The notes beneath the pieces were generated by a model. It ran no database searches and was not told the origin of the DNA. It saw only the letters and a list, made by a program, of their open reading frames with translations. A stretch of 64,000 nucleotides of DNA from contig NAJO01000028.1 in NCBI GenBank assembly GCA_002077065.1, positions 558,001 through 622,000 on the forward strand, written 5' to 3'. Both the position numbers and the translations under genes were made by a program. Shown here in pieces: positions 11,480 to 23,152 of this stretch. Position 1 is the stretch's first letter, and the number at the start of each line of letters is the position of its first letter. The DNA comes from Cryoendolithus antarcticus (Eukaryota > Ascomycota > Dothideomycetes > Cladosporiales > Cladosporiaceae).

Positions 11480-14353
11480 TCAAGCTCCATTAGTCTCCGG
11501 CTTCAAAGGCTCAATATTCCAAATCATCTCTGCATACTCATCAATACAGCGATCACTGCTAAAGAAGCCCATCCTTGCCACACTGAGAATAGTCTTCGTG
11601 ACCCACTCCTCCTGCTTCGCATAGCTCTGATCGATCAAATTCTGCGTGTCAATGTACGACTTGAAGTCGTCGGACACGAGGTAGTAGTCGCCATGGTCGA
11701 CGATGGAGTCCACGAGTGCGGAGAACTGGCCTGCATCGCCGAATGTGCCGCTGCGGATGGTTTCGAAGACGCGTTTCAGGAGCGGGTCGAGCTCGAAGCC
11801 TTGCTTATGGTGCGCTTCGCGGAGGTCTTCGACGTCTTCGGCGAGGTTGCCGAAGAGGAAAATGTTCTCTTCGCCGACTTCGCGGGTGATCTGAATTGAT
11901 TTGTCAGTACGGGGCCGAATTAGTGCGGGAGCAGAGAGTAGTGCTCACCTCGATATTGGCGCCGTCGCAGGTGCCAATAACAAGACCACCGTTGAGCACG
12001 AACTTCATGTTCCTGTCTCTCTGTCAGTATCAATTCCGCGCAAGCCGAAATAATCTACTCACGAAGTACCACTCGCCTCCGTACCCGCAGTGGAGATGTG
12101 CTCGCTGATGTCGCTGCCAGGTACAATGATCTCCGCCTTGCTCACATTATAATCCTCCAAGAAGACCACCTTCAGCAGGTCTCCAACCTCCTTATCAGCG
12201 TTGATCACCTTACCAACCTGGTTGACAAGATGTATAACAGTCTTCGCCATCCAGTAGCCCGGAGCCGCTTTGCCTCCAAAGATGCTGACGCGTGGCTGCA
12301 CCTTCTTCTTCTGCTCGGCCGACATAGCCTTGATCTCAAGGTATCGGTGGATGACGCCAAAGATGTTGAGTTGCTGGCGCTTGTACTCGTGGATGCGTTT
12401 GACTTGCACGTCGAACAAGGCGGCGGGATTGACCTTAACACCGTTGTGCTCGAGGATGTACTGCGCGAGGCGGACCTTGTTAGCGTACTTGATGGCTTGG
12501 AAGTCCTTGCGGAAGTCCTTATCGTCGACGAACGCCTCTAGCTTGTGCAGCAGCGTGAGATCACGGAGGTACTCGTAGCCGCCTAGCTTGCTGGCGATGA
12601 GCTCGGACAGTTTGGGGTTGGCCTGGTGCAGCCAGCGACGCGGCGTGATGCCGTTGGTGACGTTGGTGAACTTGTCAGGGCCGTAGATCTTGACGAAGTC
12701 TTTGAAGATGGTAGTCTTGATTAGATCAGAGTGCAGCTCGGCAACGCCGTTGACCTTATGACTACCGATGACGGCGAGGTACGCCATGCGCACCATCTTT
12801 GGCTGACTTTCTTCGATAATCGAGACGCGGCCGAGAATGTCCTTCTCCTTGGGGAAACTCTTCTCGACGTATTGCAGGAATTGGGAGTTGATCTCGTAGA
12901 TGATCTGAAGGTGGCGAGGGAGGAGGTGCTGGATCAGTGGAACGGACCACTTTTCGAGAGCTTCTGGCAGGACGGTGTGGTTGGTGTAGCCGAAAGTGGC
13001 TTGCACGATGGTCCAGGCTTCGTCCCAGCCCAGGCCCTCGAGATCGACGAGGATGCGCTGGAGCTCGGGGATCGCGAGTGTTGGGTGAGTGTCGTTGAGC
13101 TGGATGGCGACTTGGTTGGCGAAGTCCTTCCAGGGCTTCTTTGACTTCTTGAATCGTCGGACGATGTCGAACAGCGATGCGGCGCACCAGAAGTATTGCT
13201 GCTTCAACCGAAGCTCCTTTCCTCGCTCTAGGCTGTCATTGGGGTACAGCACAGCCGAGATGGTCTCAGCGCGCTGCTGATCAGCCACAGACTGCTCATA
13301 CTCTCCACTGTTGAACTTGGTGAAGTCGAACTCTCCGTGCGATGCCTTGCTTGACCACAGGCGGAGGTTGTTTGTAGTCGTTGTGCCATAACCAGGAATG
13401 GGTGCATCGTATGCGACAGCAGTCACAATCTCGCCATTGTCCCACACAGTGCGCTGCTTGCCATCATCGTCCACGTACTGGCTAACACTGCCGTAGAAGT
13501 TGATGTCGACTGTCACGTCGTGTCGAGGGAATTCCCACGGATTGAAGTCGAGCCAGTAGTCTGGCACCTCAACCTGGTATCCATCCACAATCTCTTGCTT
13601 GAAGATGCCGTATCTGTACCTCAGAGCGTAGCCCCAAGCAGGGTAGTTCAGCGAGGCGAGCGAATCGAGGAAGCAGGCGGCTAGACGCCCCAGACCACCA
13701 TTACCGAGGGCAGCATCTCGTTCCTGGGAGATGATGTCCTCCATGCGGAAGCCGAGATCAGCCAGACCCTCCTTTGCCACATCCTTGAGGCCGACGTTCA
13801 GCATAGCATTGTCGAGCGCGCGTCCCATCAGAAACTCGAGGGAGAGGTCTGGCCCTGGTCAGCTCTCTTCTTCTGCCACCTTGCACGCTCTTACGGGCCT
13901 ACTTACAGTATACCCTCTTCTGGTCCGCAAAGGTCTGTCTCTGCTGTGTCTTGTTCCACTCGATGACCAGTCTGTCCCTGAATGCCAGAGCGGTGCCTGC
14001 ATACGCTGCAGCTTCATCGCAGTTGAAAAGAGATCTTGCGAGGGTCGTCTCAATGTGTCTTACAGCCTCATTCTCAAACTCCTCTTTCGTCTTAAACTCA
14101 CGGGCAGAGTGCTTCTTCCACCTGTTCCAGCTTCGTCAGAGGCCTGGCTTGGTAATCTAGGATTCAACAGGACCTACGCTGCTCGCTGTCCCTCGGGCAC
14201 GCTGGCCTCGACAGCTTTGATCTCACCTGGACCGAATCCCGTAGCAGTACGCTTGTGCTTCGGCCTGCTCATACCAGGCGGCCCAACAGCTGTCTTGAAG
14301 TCGGTGACGGGCGCCGATGAACTCGGCTTGCGTTCTCTAGTCTGCGTAGCCAT
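11480..14353 (-). CDS. GPH1: Glycogen phosphorylase
   Basis: Cytosolic enzyme that releases glucose-1-phosphate from glycogen using pyridoxal phosphate. Five exons (14353-14178, 14121-13907, 13848-12063, 12012-11949, 11890-11480) give 883 aa, the usual family length. All four introns (56, 58, 50 and 58 nt) are GT-AG and the phases agree. Visible landmarks are YYLSLEFLMGRALDNA at the second splice junction, the GNGGLGRLAACF substrate loop, the VDFNP-like glucose-site segment, and the PLP-lysine motif EASGTSNMKF, which is split by intron 3. The N-terminus (first about 60 residues) is Ser/Lys-rich and divergent, as expected for a phospho-regulated tail. It shares a 525-bp upstream region with the divergent SH3 gene. 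Confidence 0.96.
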
Positions 14354-14878
14354 GATTGCTGATCCTATCTGTCTCTACCTGTGAAGTCGAGGAGACAATT
14401 TAACCAAAAGGTAGCAACGATGTTGGGGAAGATCGACAAGAAAAGTGGCTAGCTAGTCGCCGCCACAGCAAACAGCATGAGAGGATTCAGGAACAGCATG
14501 CATGGCGAAGCCAATGGCAGAATGGCTGTTGAGCGGGCACTGGTGGGAGCTACGAGCGGTGGGGCAAGCCCGTGGAGGGGCATGCATCGTGCTTGCTCAG
14601 CCCGCGCGGCTCCGCCATCAGCTCCCCGCGATTGCTGTGGAGAGAAAGAAAGGCCCGACTTTTGGCTGTGAATCTGTGATGAATAAGATGTCAGGCGAGC
14701 GGCACGGGACTGCACGTTGCCGCACCTGTGCCGTCGCTGCCTCAGCCACGGTGACTACGTGTAAGTGAAGTGAATGCGAGATATGAGTATGATTGCATGG
14801 GAATAGCTACATACATCAGATCCCGTCTCATATACTCGGAATCGTCTCAGCACCCTTCAATCAATCCACACAGCCAAT
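14354..14878. promoter_or_regulatory. Shared upstream region of GPH1 and the SH3 gene
   Basis: A 525-bp interval between two divergent start codons, with no coding signal. It has a GC-rich middle (about 14550-14640) containing an AGGGG pentamer in GGAGGGGC, compatible with a stress-response element. That match is short and may be chance. Confidence 0.35.
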
Positions 14879-15904
14879 ATGGCGCCTGCTGAAGAAATGC
14901 AAGCGGCCATGGTCAACCGGTCCATCCGCACCATCAAAGCTGTATGTATGCGCTGAGCACAAGATACACGAGTGCGACATCCAGTTAATCTCAAACACCA
15001 GGAACTCGAGTTTCTCACAGACGCCTCTGTCATCACTCCCCAAACACTCTCCGATCTCCTCTCCCGGATACCCGCCCAGAATGCCCTCCATGCTCCGATA
15101 TCAGTCGGTGCAGTACCCACAGCCGCTGCGCAAGCAGGCCAGCTCCAACCTTCTCCTGCAGCACCTACAGCAGCTCTGAACAATCTCAACGTGAACGGGC
15201 GACAGAATGGCGATAGCGAGAAGAGCGACAGCAGCTACTACCAACCTCCGGCGCAACCACAACCTCCTCCTCCAGCATATGTACCGCCTCCGCAGGCAAA
15301 CTTCCCGCCACTTGCGCAGGCTACAGCGTTATATGCGTATAGCTCGGGAGATGTCGGAGATCTGGTCTTGCAGCCGAATGATCACATCAAGGTCACCGAG
15401 GTGGGTCTTGGCATCAACATCGACGTGAAGTGCTTGATGGAGGGAAGTACTGACAGTGAACTATAGTACATGAACGCAGAATGGTGGAAAGGCATCTCGA
15501 CACGGACAGGCGAGGAGGGCATCTTCCCGCGGTCGTATGTCAAGGTCATTGAGGAGAAGGCGCCTGGCAACAACTACGGCAACGAGCCCTTGGCTGTGTC
15601 GGGAATGGCGAGTCGACCACTCTCTTGAAGGCGCTCTCGTACCGCTTGCTAACGGTGACTTAGGGCAACGGCGATGGCAAAGCACCAAGCAAAGTTGAAG
15701 AGGGTGGCAAAAAGTTCGGGAAGAAGTACGCTCTATTCCCTCTGCTACCGCTTCATTCATGATGCTGACCTTCCACAGACTTGGCAACGCAGCCATCTTT
15801 GGTGTACGCCTTCTCATTTCCCTTGTTTCTAGTTCTAAAGCAATTCTGACAACTCTCAGACTGGCGCGACGATTGGCAGCAACATTGTCAATAGCATATT
15901 CTAA
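14879..15904 (+). CDS. SH3-domain protein of the Lsb1/Pin3 type
   Basis: Six exons (14879-14941, 15002-15400, 15467-15607, 15664-15725, 15779-15803, 15860-15904) give 244 aa. The SH3 domain spans about 113-170: ALYAYSSGDVGDLVLQ, then after the second intron EWWKGIS and GIFPRSYVKV. A Pro/Gln-rich linker precedes it. The C-terminus KKFGKKLGNAAIFGTGATIG is the conserved tail of fungal Lsb1/Pin3 proteins, which bind Las17/WASP and modulate actin patches. Intron 3 (15608-15663) begins with GC rather than GT. The GC-AG choice is the only one that joins to the conserved tail without a stop. Other introns are GT-AG of 52-66 nt. Confidence 0.88.
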
Positions 15905-16203
15905 TCTTCCTTGTAACTCAGCTTACGGCATTTATCGGCGTTGCGGTCCCTTGGAAAGCATGGCTGGCGGAACGAACTGCCTCAGCAACAGGGTTGTATA
16001 CGGCTACATATATTCTAGTACCTTGATCTCATTGACGGACAGCGACGGCATTGTCTGTCCATCTCATTATCTTCACATTTACTTGATTGACTACATACTA
16101 AGGCGACATTGACGAAGGTCACCCGGCAAGGCTGTCACTGCGATCATAGTATCCGAGCCCAGAGCCTTGCATCTAATTACCTGACTGATCAATACTCATC
16201 GAC

Positions 16204-18261
16204 ATGATCCCGAACAGAGTATTAAGCTGGTGCAATCGCGTACCATCCGTCTGCGAGCCAGTGCCTCGCGCATCAACTTATATCGCGAATACATTGGCTG
16301 CTCCTCCTGGCCTAACAACGATGGCATCACATGGCGATGGAAATTCTAAGAAAAACGATCAAGCTCCACCGAATCGAAGACAGCAAGACCAAAGAGAAGT
16401 AACCGTCCCTGGCACAAGACCAAGACGGACTTCAACTGCCGAATGGACTGGAACGTGGCGACAGGATGGCCCACAGCCTGCTCAGCTGCCCGAGATTGAT
16501 CTCCAGCCACCCTTCACAGCACCCATTTTCGACCGGGAGCTGCCACCAAGACCGCCACCCCGCGGTCGAAGAGCACGCGAAAGCGTTATCTTCGAGGACA
16601 TACCGTTGGAGGATGTCCGCACAGGGCAGGTACCCCAACCGAGATTGCCACAGCGGGTACTTCGATCTTCGACGTACCGCAAATCGCATCGGCTCTCCCT
16701 TACACCAAGTGAGATGTCCTACCCGCCCGCGCTGTTCTCCAGCCGTCATCATGAAGGCAAAGCGGAGACGCTTCTAGGTCTGCGACCATCACGTGCGCCG
16801 CCAGTACCGCCGAAGGATGCTAAGCCTACTTCGCTACGCTATGGCAACTCGTCGGAATGCTACTCCACAAGTTCTACAAACACCTCTCTACCATTACCGC
16901 AAGGCGTCGCACAAGCCGTTCTCCCACCACAAGACGGCCGCATGGCCTGGCTCCACGCCCTCGCTGCAATCCTCGTAGTAGGCAATTGCTGGGGCCTTGC
17001 GCAAGCATTCGGATTGTTTCAGACATATTACGGACGCTATTACATCCCTGATTCCAGTCCAAGCACCATAGCCTGGATAGGCTCCACCCAGCTCGCCTTG
17101 GTTTTCGGCTTAGGCGTCCCAGTCGGCAGACTAGTAGACAAAGGCTACTTCCGGCTCATGTTCCACGGCGGTAGCGCGATCATGTGTCTCGGCATCTTGT
17201 GCACGAGCTGGTGCAGCGCTTTCTGGAGTTTATGGCTGGTGCAAGGTCTGCTGACAGGGACTGGTATGGGTATGGTGTTCTGCGCCGGCACCATCGCGCT
17301 TATGAGCTGGTTCGATGAGACGATTATGGGCAAAGCGATGGGTCTCGGCGCTGCTGGGTCCTGTATTGGCGGGATACTGTACGTGCTTCTCGCGCGCACG
17401 CTACTACCTGATCATGGCTTCGGAACGACGATGCGGATCATTGCTGCCGTGGCGACGGCGACGATGATACCGCCTAACATGCTGTTCCGTATGCGAACAA
17501 TGTCTCACAAGATCGCCCCACGGACAGCGGTGGCTGTTCCCTGGATCAGCACATTGCAAAGCTTTGCCTCATCAGCATATCTTCTGGCAGCGGCGGGCAT
17601 GTTCTGCGCCTTCCTCGGCATCTACTTTGGCTTCGTGTACATCGTCTCCTTCGCGACCACGGAACTGCATCTAAGCGATACCCACGCCTCGAATCTGCTG
17701 ATCTACATGCTCATCGCCAATCTGCCTGGCCGCTTCATCCCGGCGCTGATCTCTGATCGATGTATCGGCCCGCTGAATACCATCATCCCCTCAGCAGTGC
17801 TAAGCAGCGGCGTCATCTTCCTCTGGCTCGCGAGCAGCACTGGCGTCACATTCGAGATGGGCGCAGGCGTCGGCCGAGGCGAAGGCTTCCTGATTGTTGT
17901 GGCTTGTTTCTACGGCTTCGTTTCCGCTGGTGTGCAAGTACTGTACGCTACGACGGTGTACACTTTCTGCCTTGAACCCGTCCCGCATACTGCCTCGGTT
18001 GATGTAATGTCGCGGCAGACACAGCAGCAAGCTATGGATCGTATGGGTCTCAAGGCCGGGGGGATTTTCAGCTGTATCGGGCTCGCATGCCTCATCGGCA
18101 CACCAATCGGAGGAGCATTGGTAGATTACCGAGTCAAGAGGGGCTTGGGGAGTCCGTACCTGGGTGCGCAGGTCTTTGCTGGGGTTGCTCTGTTGCTAGG
18201 TGGAGGGTTGTTGTTGGGTAGTCGGGTGGCGAAGGTTGGGTGGGGAGCGAAGAGGGCGTAG
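16204..18261 (+). CDS. Major facilitator superfamily transporter, monocarboxylate-porter-like
   Basis: Single exon of 685 aa; a second Met at 16321 (MASHGDGN) would give 646 aa. The first 240 residues are hydrophilic and Pro/Arg-rich, predicted cytosolic. About twelve membrane segments follow, starting at AWLHALAAILVVGNCWGL, with the loop-2/3 motif GRLVDKGYFR. The pattern matches fungal MCT-like (SLC16-type) permeases, which move monocarboxylates or related acids at the plasma membrane; the substrate cannot be read from sequence. There is no neighbouring enzyme that would identify it. The short C-terminal tail is basic. Confidence 0.85.
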   Translation: MIPNRVLSWCNRVPSVCEPVPRASTYIANTLAAPPGLTTMASHGDGNSKKNDQAPPNRRQQDQREVTVPGTRPRRTSTAEWTGTWRQDGPQPAQLPEIDLQPPFTAPIFDRELPPRPPPRGRRARESVIFEDIPLEDVRTGQVPQPRLPQRVLRSSTYRKSHRLSLTPSEMSYPPALFSSRHHEGKAETLLGLRPSRAPPVPPKDAKPTSLRYGNSSECYSTSSTNTSLPLPQGVAQAVLPPQDGRMAWLHALAAILVVGNCWGLAQAFGLFQTYYGRYYIPDSSPSTIAWIGSTQLALVFGLGVPVGRLVDKGYFRLMFHGGSAIMCLGILCTSWCSAFWSLWLVQGLLTGTGMGMVFCAGTIALMSWFDETIMGKAMGLGAAGSCIGGILYVLLARTLLPDHGFGTTMRIIAAVATATMIPPNMLFRMRTMSHKIAPRTAVAVPWISTLQSFASSAYLLAAAGMFCAFLGIYFGFVYIVSFATTELHLSDTHASNLLIYMLIANLPGRFIPALISDRCIGPLNTIIPSAVLSSGVIFLWLASSTGVTFEMGAGVGRGEGFLIVVACFYGFVSAGVQVLYATTVYTFCLEPVPHTASVDVMSRQTQQQAMDRMGLKAGGIFSCIGLACLIGTPIGGALVDYRVKRGLGSPYLGAQVFAGVALLLGGGLLLGSRVAKVGWGAKRA

Positions 18262-18614
18262 ATATGATACCGGAACTGAATTGAGAGCCAAGTTATGCAC
18301 ATCGCCAGGCGATGTTGTGTCTTGTTAATGTGCGAGACCGAGATCGTACAAATGTATCCCAGTTGTGCTGTCACCCTGGTGTATGTCAAAGTAGAGCAGG
18401 CTGCAGCAGCCACATGCACCACGAGTCTCACCATGACGAGGCGATGTACGAAAAGCACTTTCCTCTACGGATGTTGGCCGTAATCTCATTTCATTCGGAT
18501 TCTGTCTCTACCCACAAGGATATCATCATAACGCAGCACAGCCGTTCCGGGCCCCCCGTAGTCCTCACACGCACACGCCCACGTCCCTCTGCCCAGCTGT
18601 CACAATATGCTTGT
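18262..18614. other. Convergent 3' flank between MFS and BAR genes
   Basis: No gene seen. The two flanking genes end toward each other here, so this should hold both terminators. Confidence 0.4.
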
Positions 18615-19595
18615 TCACTGCGCCCTAGCACTCCGATAACTGCTCTCCTGCTCCATCTGCACCTCCCCAATACTCCTACTGACCTCCTCCAAAATCTCCC
18701 CCGCCTTTGCATGAAACTCCGCTTGCGCCCTCACAAGCTCGGCGATATTCCTCAGCGGCTCCGGCGTATCGAGCACATTCCTCATCACACTCGTAGCCTC
18801 ATCCACGCGCTCCACGAACGCATCCTCAGCCTGCTCTATAGCGCGGCGCTGTGGCTCGGTGTAGGATTCCTCGTGGCGGCCGCCAGCTGCGGCGCGGCCT
18901 TTGGCGGCGTCGAGTTGGAGGCGGGCGTTTGTGACGGCTGTGCGGGCTTTGTCTGCTGACTTCAATGACTGGTTCAGCGTGGTGGTCCAGCCGGCTAGGA
19001 AGCGCTGTTGGATTTTCTCGTCTTGGTCTAGGCGCGCTTCGCCGACTTTCTCCTCTGCTAGAGCTAGCTTCTCGAGACCCTGGGAGAGCGGATCTGGGGT
19101 TGTGGAACCCTGTGGCGTGGCGGAGGCGAGGTTCTGGGAGCCGTACAGAGCGGCACGGGCGATTGCGTGGGCGAAGGTTTTGGGCTGGGGTTTGGTGGAG
19201 GGAGGGGCCGTTAGGGCTGCTTGGGCTTCGGTTGCTGAGGAAGCTTTGCTGAGGAGGTTGACCTAACAGCCGTAGTGTCAGTGGACTATCAGTCACGATT
19301 TGCGTGCGTACTGCGATACCTTATCGCCGATACTCTTTCCCAAGTCCTGGAAGCTCTCGCGAATATTGGGAGGGTAGTCGTAGGCTTCGTTCGAGAACTG
19401 CGATGTGGCTGCTAGGAGCTTCTGGTGGGTAGCCTTCAGCGCTTCGACGCGGGTCTCGAGCTCAACGTAGTCGTGAGGCAGTTCAGTCTTCTCTGAGGCA
19501 TTGCCTGTCTTCTCCTTGATCCACTGCTGCGTCTGGGATGCAAATGGCGTGACGGAGCTGGAGACTTGGCTCGTGAAGGCGCGGAACTTGTCCAT
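18615..19595 (-). CDS. BAR-domain protein, Gvp36-like
   Basis: Two exons (19595-19320 and 19262-18615) separated by a 57-nt GT-AG intron give 307 aa. The start MDKFRAFTSQ is chosen because it matches the family N-terminus; an upstream in-frame Met (19637) would add 14 residues. The body is almost entirely amphipathic helix with heptad spacing, rich in Ala, Glu, Lys and Gln, as in BAR_2 proteins. Yeast Gvp36 binds curved Golgi and late-secretory membranes and affects endocytosis and vacuole shape. The C-terminal helix (LRNIAELVRAQAEFHAKAGE) is typical of the dimer's last arm. Confidence 0.85.
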
Positions 19596-20248
19596 GATCG
19601 CGGATTGGAAGAGGGCGAGGGTTGGGAAATGTATCACAGTGCCTTGTGTTGCGAATGTGTTGTATATGCGACAGTCATGGTAGAGGTGTTTCCAAGCAAG
19701 GGCACTTCAGACGTCGCGCTAGGGCTGTGCCAGGCAGCCCACCAACCAACAATTCATTCACAGTGAACGTCTAGGTGAATATCTCTCAGTAGCACTGTAT
19801 CTTTCGATTGACGCTCACAGATGAGTCGATAGGCGCGCAAGTATGCCCGCAGACGCGATCACTTGATGTCACAGCCTCTCGTCCATTGATCTTCTTATCT
19901 ACCTGGGATATCTCCATTCGCTCCGAACGAGGCCTCCTTGGAAACGGAAGACCCCAGCATCCTCCAGACCAACATAAACCTCCGTCTAAAGCAGATTGCC
20001 CCATCATATCTAGCTGTCTTCATCTGGAAGCCTGGGATACCCTATGCCACCATTGTCTCGCCCAAATCAAAGCATGCATCAGCTGTAGCGCCATCGAGAG
20101 GTCGCCACTGTTGGTCAACAAAGCAAAATAGACATCCGATCTCTCGCCAGTATAGCAGCGCGAATCCACCGTCCCAGCCACCGTCATAGCAGCCCTGCAG
20201 AAGATCCAAAAAGCCGGAGAAGGTAGTTCGATACCACCGTCTCTGTAT
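19596..20248. other. Intergenic, upstream of BAR gene and downstream of Zn2Cys6 factor
   Basis: No gene or repeat recognised. Confidence 0.4.
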
Positions 20249-23152
20249 TTATACCAAGTCGGCTCCCCCAACAGCAGGCATAGCCCCATTATTCAACACA
20301 GCATCAAACTCGACCGTATCCAACCATTGCAAAAAGTCTGCATCATTCCCCGTAGGCATAAAGAAACTCATCTCATCAAACCCCTTTGCGCCGTCACCAG
20401 CCTGCTGCTGTTGCGCGGCAGGTATTGGCGCAGGTGGACTTAGCACCATGTCTAGTACGCGTTTCAACGCTCGTCGCCCTTGATTGCAAATTCCGTAATT
20501 GCCTTCACCTGGGCCCACGGCGGCGAGAGCTGAGATGAAGACGCTGATATCCTGAATGATCTCGCTTCGAGGCAGGATGTCTTGGGCGTATTGTCTTGAT
20601 TGCTCTTGTTTCAGTAACTCGACTGCGAGCACGCCGGCTGAGGGCAGGCCGTGCGTTGTCAGCAGATAGACCAGGTCGCCTTGGAAGTCGCGGAAGAAGT
20701 CTCGCTTTGCTTGTGCGAGGAGAATGAGCTTCAGTAGCCTTCGGGAGATCGGGATGAGCTGCTTTGTGTCTGTCTTCATGCGGCTTACTAGTGCCCGTTG
20801 CAGTAGAAAGTCGGTGTGCATGATTCCAGCGTGGATGCATACAAGGAATAGGGCATTCAACTGGCGCATGGCTTTCTCCCGCCGGCCGGAGTGGGCCTCC
20901 ATGCCCATGGTGCCTTCGCTAACATTCAACACCTCCTCTGGGGAGATCTTCATGAAACCTGGAAATGAGGCGTGCAATCGTTCTTGCGCGCGACGAATGC
21001 CATTGCTGCGGAGCTCGAAGTCTTCCTGTTGAGGACCAAGGGCGAGTTCGAGGATCTCTTCTCGCAGTTGGCACTCGAGAAACCAGACCCGAATCCAGGT
21101 ATTGCGGTTCAGATTGCCGCATGTGTTCCAGCCATCTGCGTCGATTGTTTTCAAGGTCGCCTCAAGCTCGGCGCCGGTCTCGAATAGTTGCTCGTCGTTG
21201 AGATCAAGCGGCATGTCCATCTTGCAATAGCGGTACGACAATCGCGGTGGCCTGCCCAAGAACGATGCAACGACTTTGTCTCGCGCGTAGACACTGATAA
21301 AGATCTTCTTCCGCAACTGGGCAAGGAAGAAAGGTGTATCTACGTCCGTTTGATTGCCTTGGTGTAGACCCATTGCAACGACGGCATCGCATAGCTCTCC
21401 AGTCCGTTGCCAAGAAGAGTAGTCTACGCGATCGATCGATTAGCAAGTCGGTAGAATAAGTTCTTTGTGTTACAACCTTTGTACTTACGGGCATCGCCCT
21501 TCAGGCACTCCAACAAGACCAGATCCTCGTACATAAAACAGATGTATAAGTCGTTCAACGTCTCGCATTCGTAACAGTAGCAAAGACACTGGTCCGATGC
21601 CTTACGCATGCGTTCCGCGAAAGTGGCACGATCGACGATGGCTTCTCGTATATCGTCGAATATCGTGTCCCAGTTGCTCAAGTTGACAGCAACAAGACCG
21701 ATCAGGGACAAAAGGATCCCGACAACTTCCCATCGAAGACCACGTCCTGACGCGGCTTTCGCCCATTCGTGTGCAGTCATCTGTCCGTGAGTCTTCATGG
21801 GTCGTCGAGTATTACGCCAAATCAATTCGGACAGCGCATATAGTTGATCAGGTCTGCCTTCGGACAGCAGAGATCCAAATTCGCGCCACATCTCGTCGAT
21901 CCTGTCTATGTATCAGCTTTGTGTCTATTAACTCACCGATGTCGATTGATGAAATCCTCACCATACGCGGAAGACCGGCTGCATCACAACGATTCCATCA
22001 CAAGAGTCGAACCATCGTTGAACGAATCGTTGATATCGAGGCATGTCCTGTAACAATGCGAGGACATCTGCACCCATCTGTATCTTCTCAGGCGATATGG
22101 GTGGCAGATTCGAGACATCTTCAGCTTCTTCGGGCTCCTATGAGACACTTCAGTCAGCTCGGCTTCTCCACAGCACTGTATCATTCGAGCAGTGCATCAC
22201 TTCGGCACTGCACCACTCGAGTTCTGCATGTTCGAGTTCTGCATCACTCGAGTACTGCATCACTTCAATACTGCAGCGTATGAATACCGCACCCCTCAGG
22301 CACTGCGTCTTTCGGCAATTGTATCTCTCAAGCAGTAGACTTCACAGTAGCGCTTTCCTCCCTCACTACATCACTCAATCGTACACATCACTTCGGTCGC
22401 ATTGCAAGTGTTCACTCGCTCGAGAATTGCGTAACGATGCTACGAAAGGTGCAGCGCATAGCAATGGCTCAACATACCAGTATACTCAGGCTCCCAGGAT
22501 TCTCTGTGTAGACCGCAGAGTACGCTGTTGGCCCAAGGAATCCAGTCTTGTTGTCTCGGAATGACATGGCACTCTCTGGCGTTGCACTGAGCACCGAGGA
22601 CGCGGATCGTTGATGGCCGTCGAGTGCAGGCTGTTGCATCGGCAACACAGGCGACTGAACAAGGGACGATTGTCCAGTAGTCGTACCGTTCAATCGATAG
22701 CCAGAGTACTCTGCGCCTTGAGCAATTTCCGGTGGACTCATGAGACCGTTTCGCCGGCGATCCAAGGATGCAGTAGCTGGTGGTGCAGGATACGGTGAGA
22801 ACCGGTAAGATCCAGACGAGGCCGGCGAAGCTGGACCTCGAGTCGCGCCGGGCGGTGGTGAAGTGCGCGTCTTTGTGAGCGGCGCGGGATGGTAGACACA
22901 TAGACCTGGTTTGTTGCGCTTGATACAACGACCACACGTAGGCGTGACATGGTCGCAACGCAGCTTGCCTTTTCGGCACTATAGGCAGATCGCTTAGTAT
23001 GACTGAAACCCAATCTAGACGCGTTTCGTCGATGTACATACAGGCTCGCAGCTGAACAATTTGCCGTTGCGTCGATAGCTTACTTGCAGATCTTGCGCAT
23101 CTTGCGCGGTAGCCTCGACCGCATCTTGTCGTTCGACGCCATTGGGATCCAT
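20249..23152 (-). CDS. Zn2Cys6 transcription factor with fungal-specific middle-homology domain
   Basis: Five exons (23152-23042, 22978-22478, 22137-21962, 21901-21489, 21423-20249) give 791 aa. The zinc cluster uses Cys35, 38, 45, 52, 55 and 64 (spacing 2-6-6-2-8). Intron 1 splits it between Pro37 and Cys38. A Ser/Pro-rich linker follows, then a middle-homology region (from about residue 230) with RWFDSCDGIVVMQPVFRVWIDEMWREF and the HQGNQTDVDTPFFLAQLRKKIFISVY-type segments, of the fungal_trans family. Intron 2 is 340 nt, far longer than the others (60-65 nt), and holds a 16-bp tandem repeat. Expected role is nuclear gene regulation; the target pathway is unknown. Confidence 0.88.
22138..22477 (-). 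other. 340-nt intron of the Zn2Cys6 factor
   Basis: Donor GTATGT and acceptor CTCATAG, phase 0. It joins the linker ending PGSLSIL to EPEEAEDV. No other intron in this gene exceeds 65 nt. Nearly half of its length is the 16-bp repeat array described separately. Confidence 0.75.
22174..22332. repeat. Degenerate tandem repeat, ten units of 15-16 bp
   Basis: On the plus strand the units read approximately YACTGCATCACTCGAG: 22174-22189, 22190-22205, 22206-22221, 22222-22236 (one base short), 22237-22252, 22253-22268, 22269-22284, 22285-22300, 22301-22316 and 22317-22332. The middle units are the best conserved and the edges decay. More distant copies may continue to about 22430. On the transcribed minus strand each good unit contains TGATGCAG, a branch-like TGAT followed by a CAG. 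The unit is not a multiple of three and carries a TGA in the transcribed sense, so it is not coding. Confidence 0.85.

Noticed and set aside
21771..22564. Two overlapping plus-strand frames of about 170 codons across the 16-bp repeat
   Set aside because: They run antisense to well-supported exons of the Zn2Cys6 factor and owe their length to codon bias and repeat structure.
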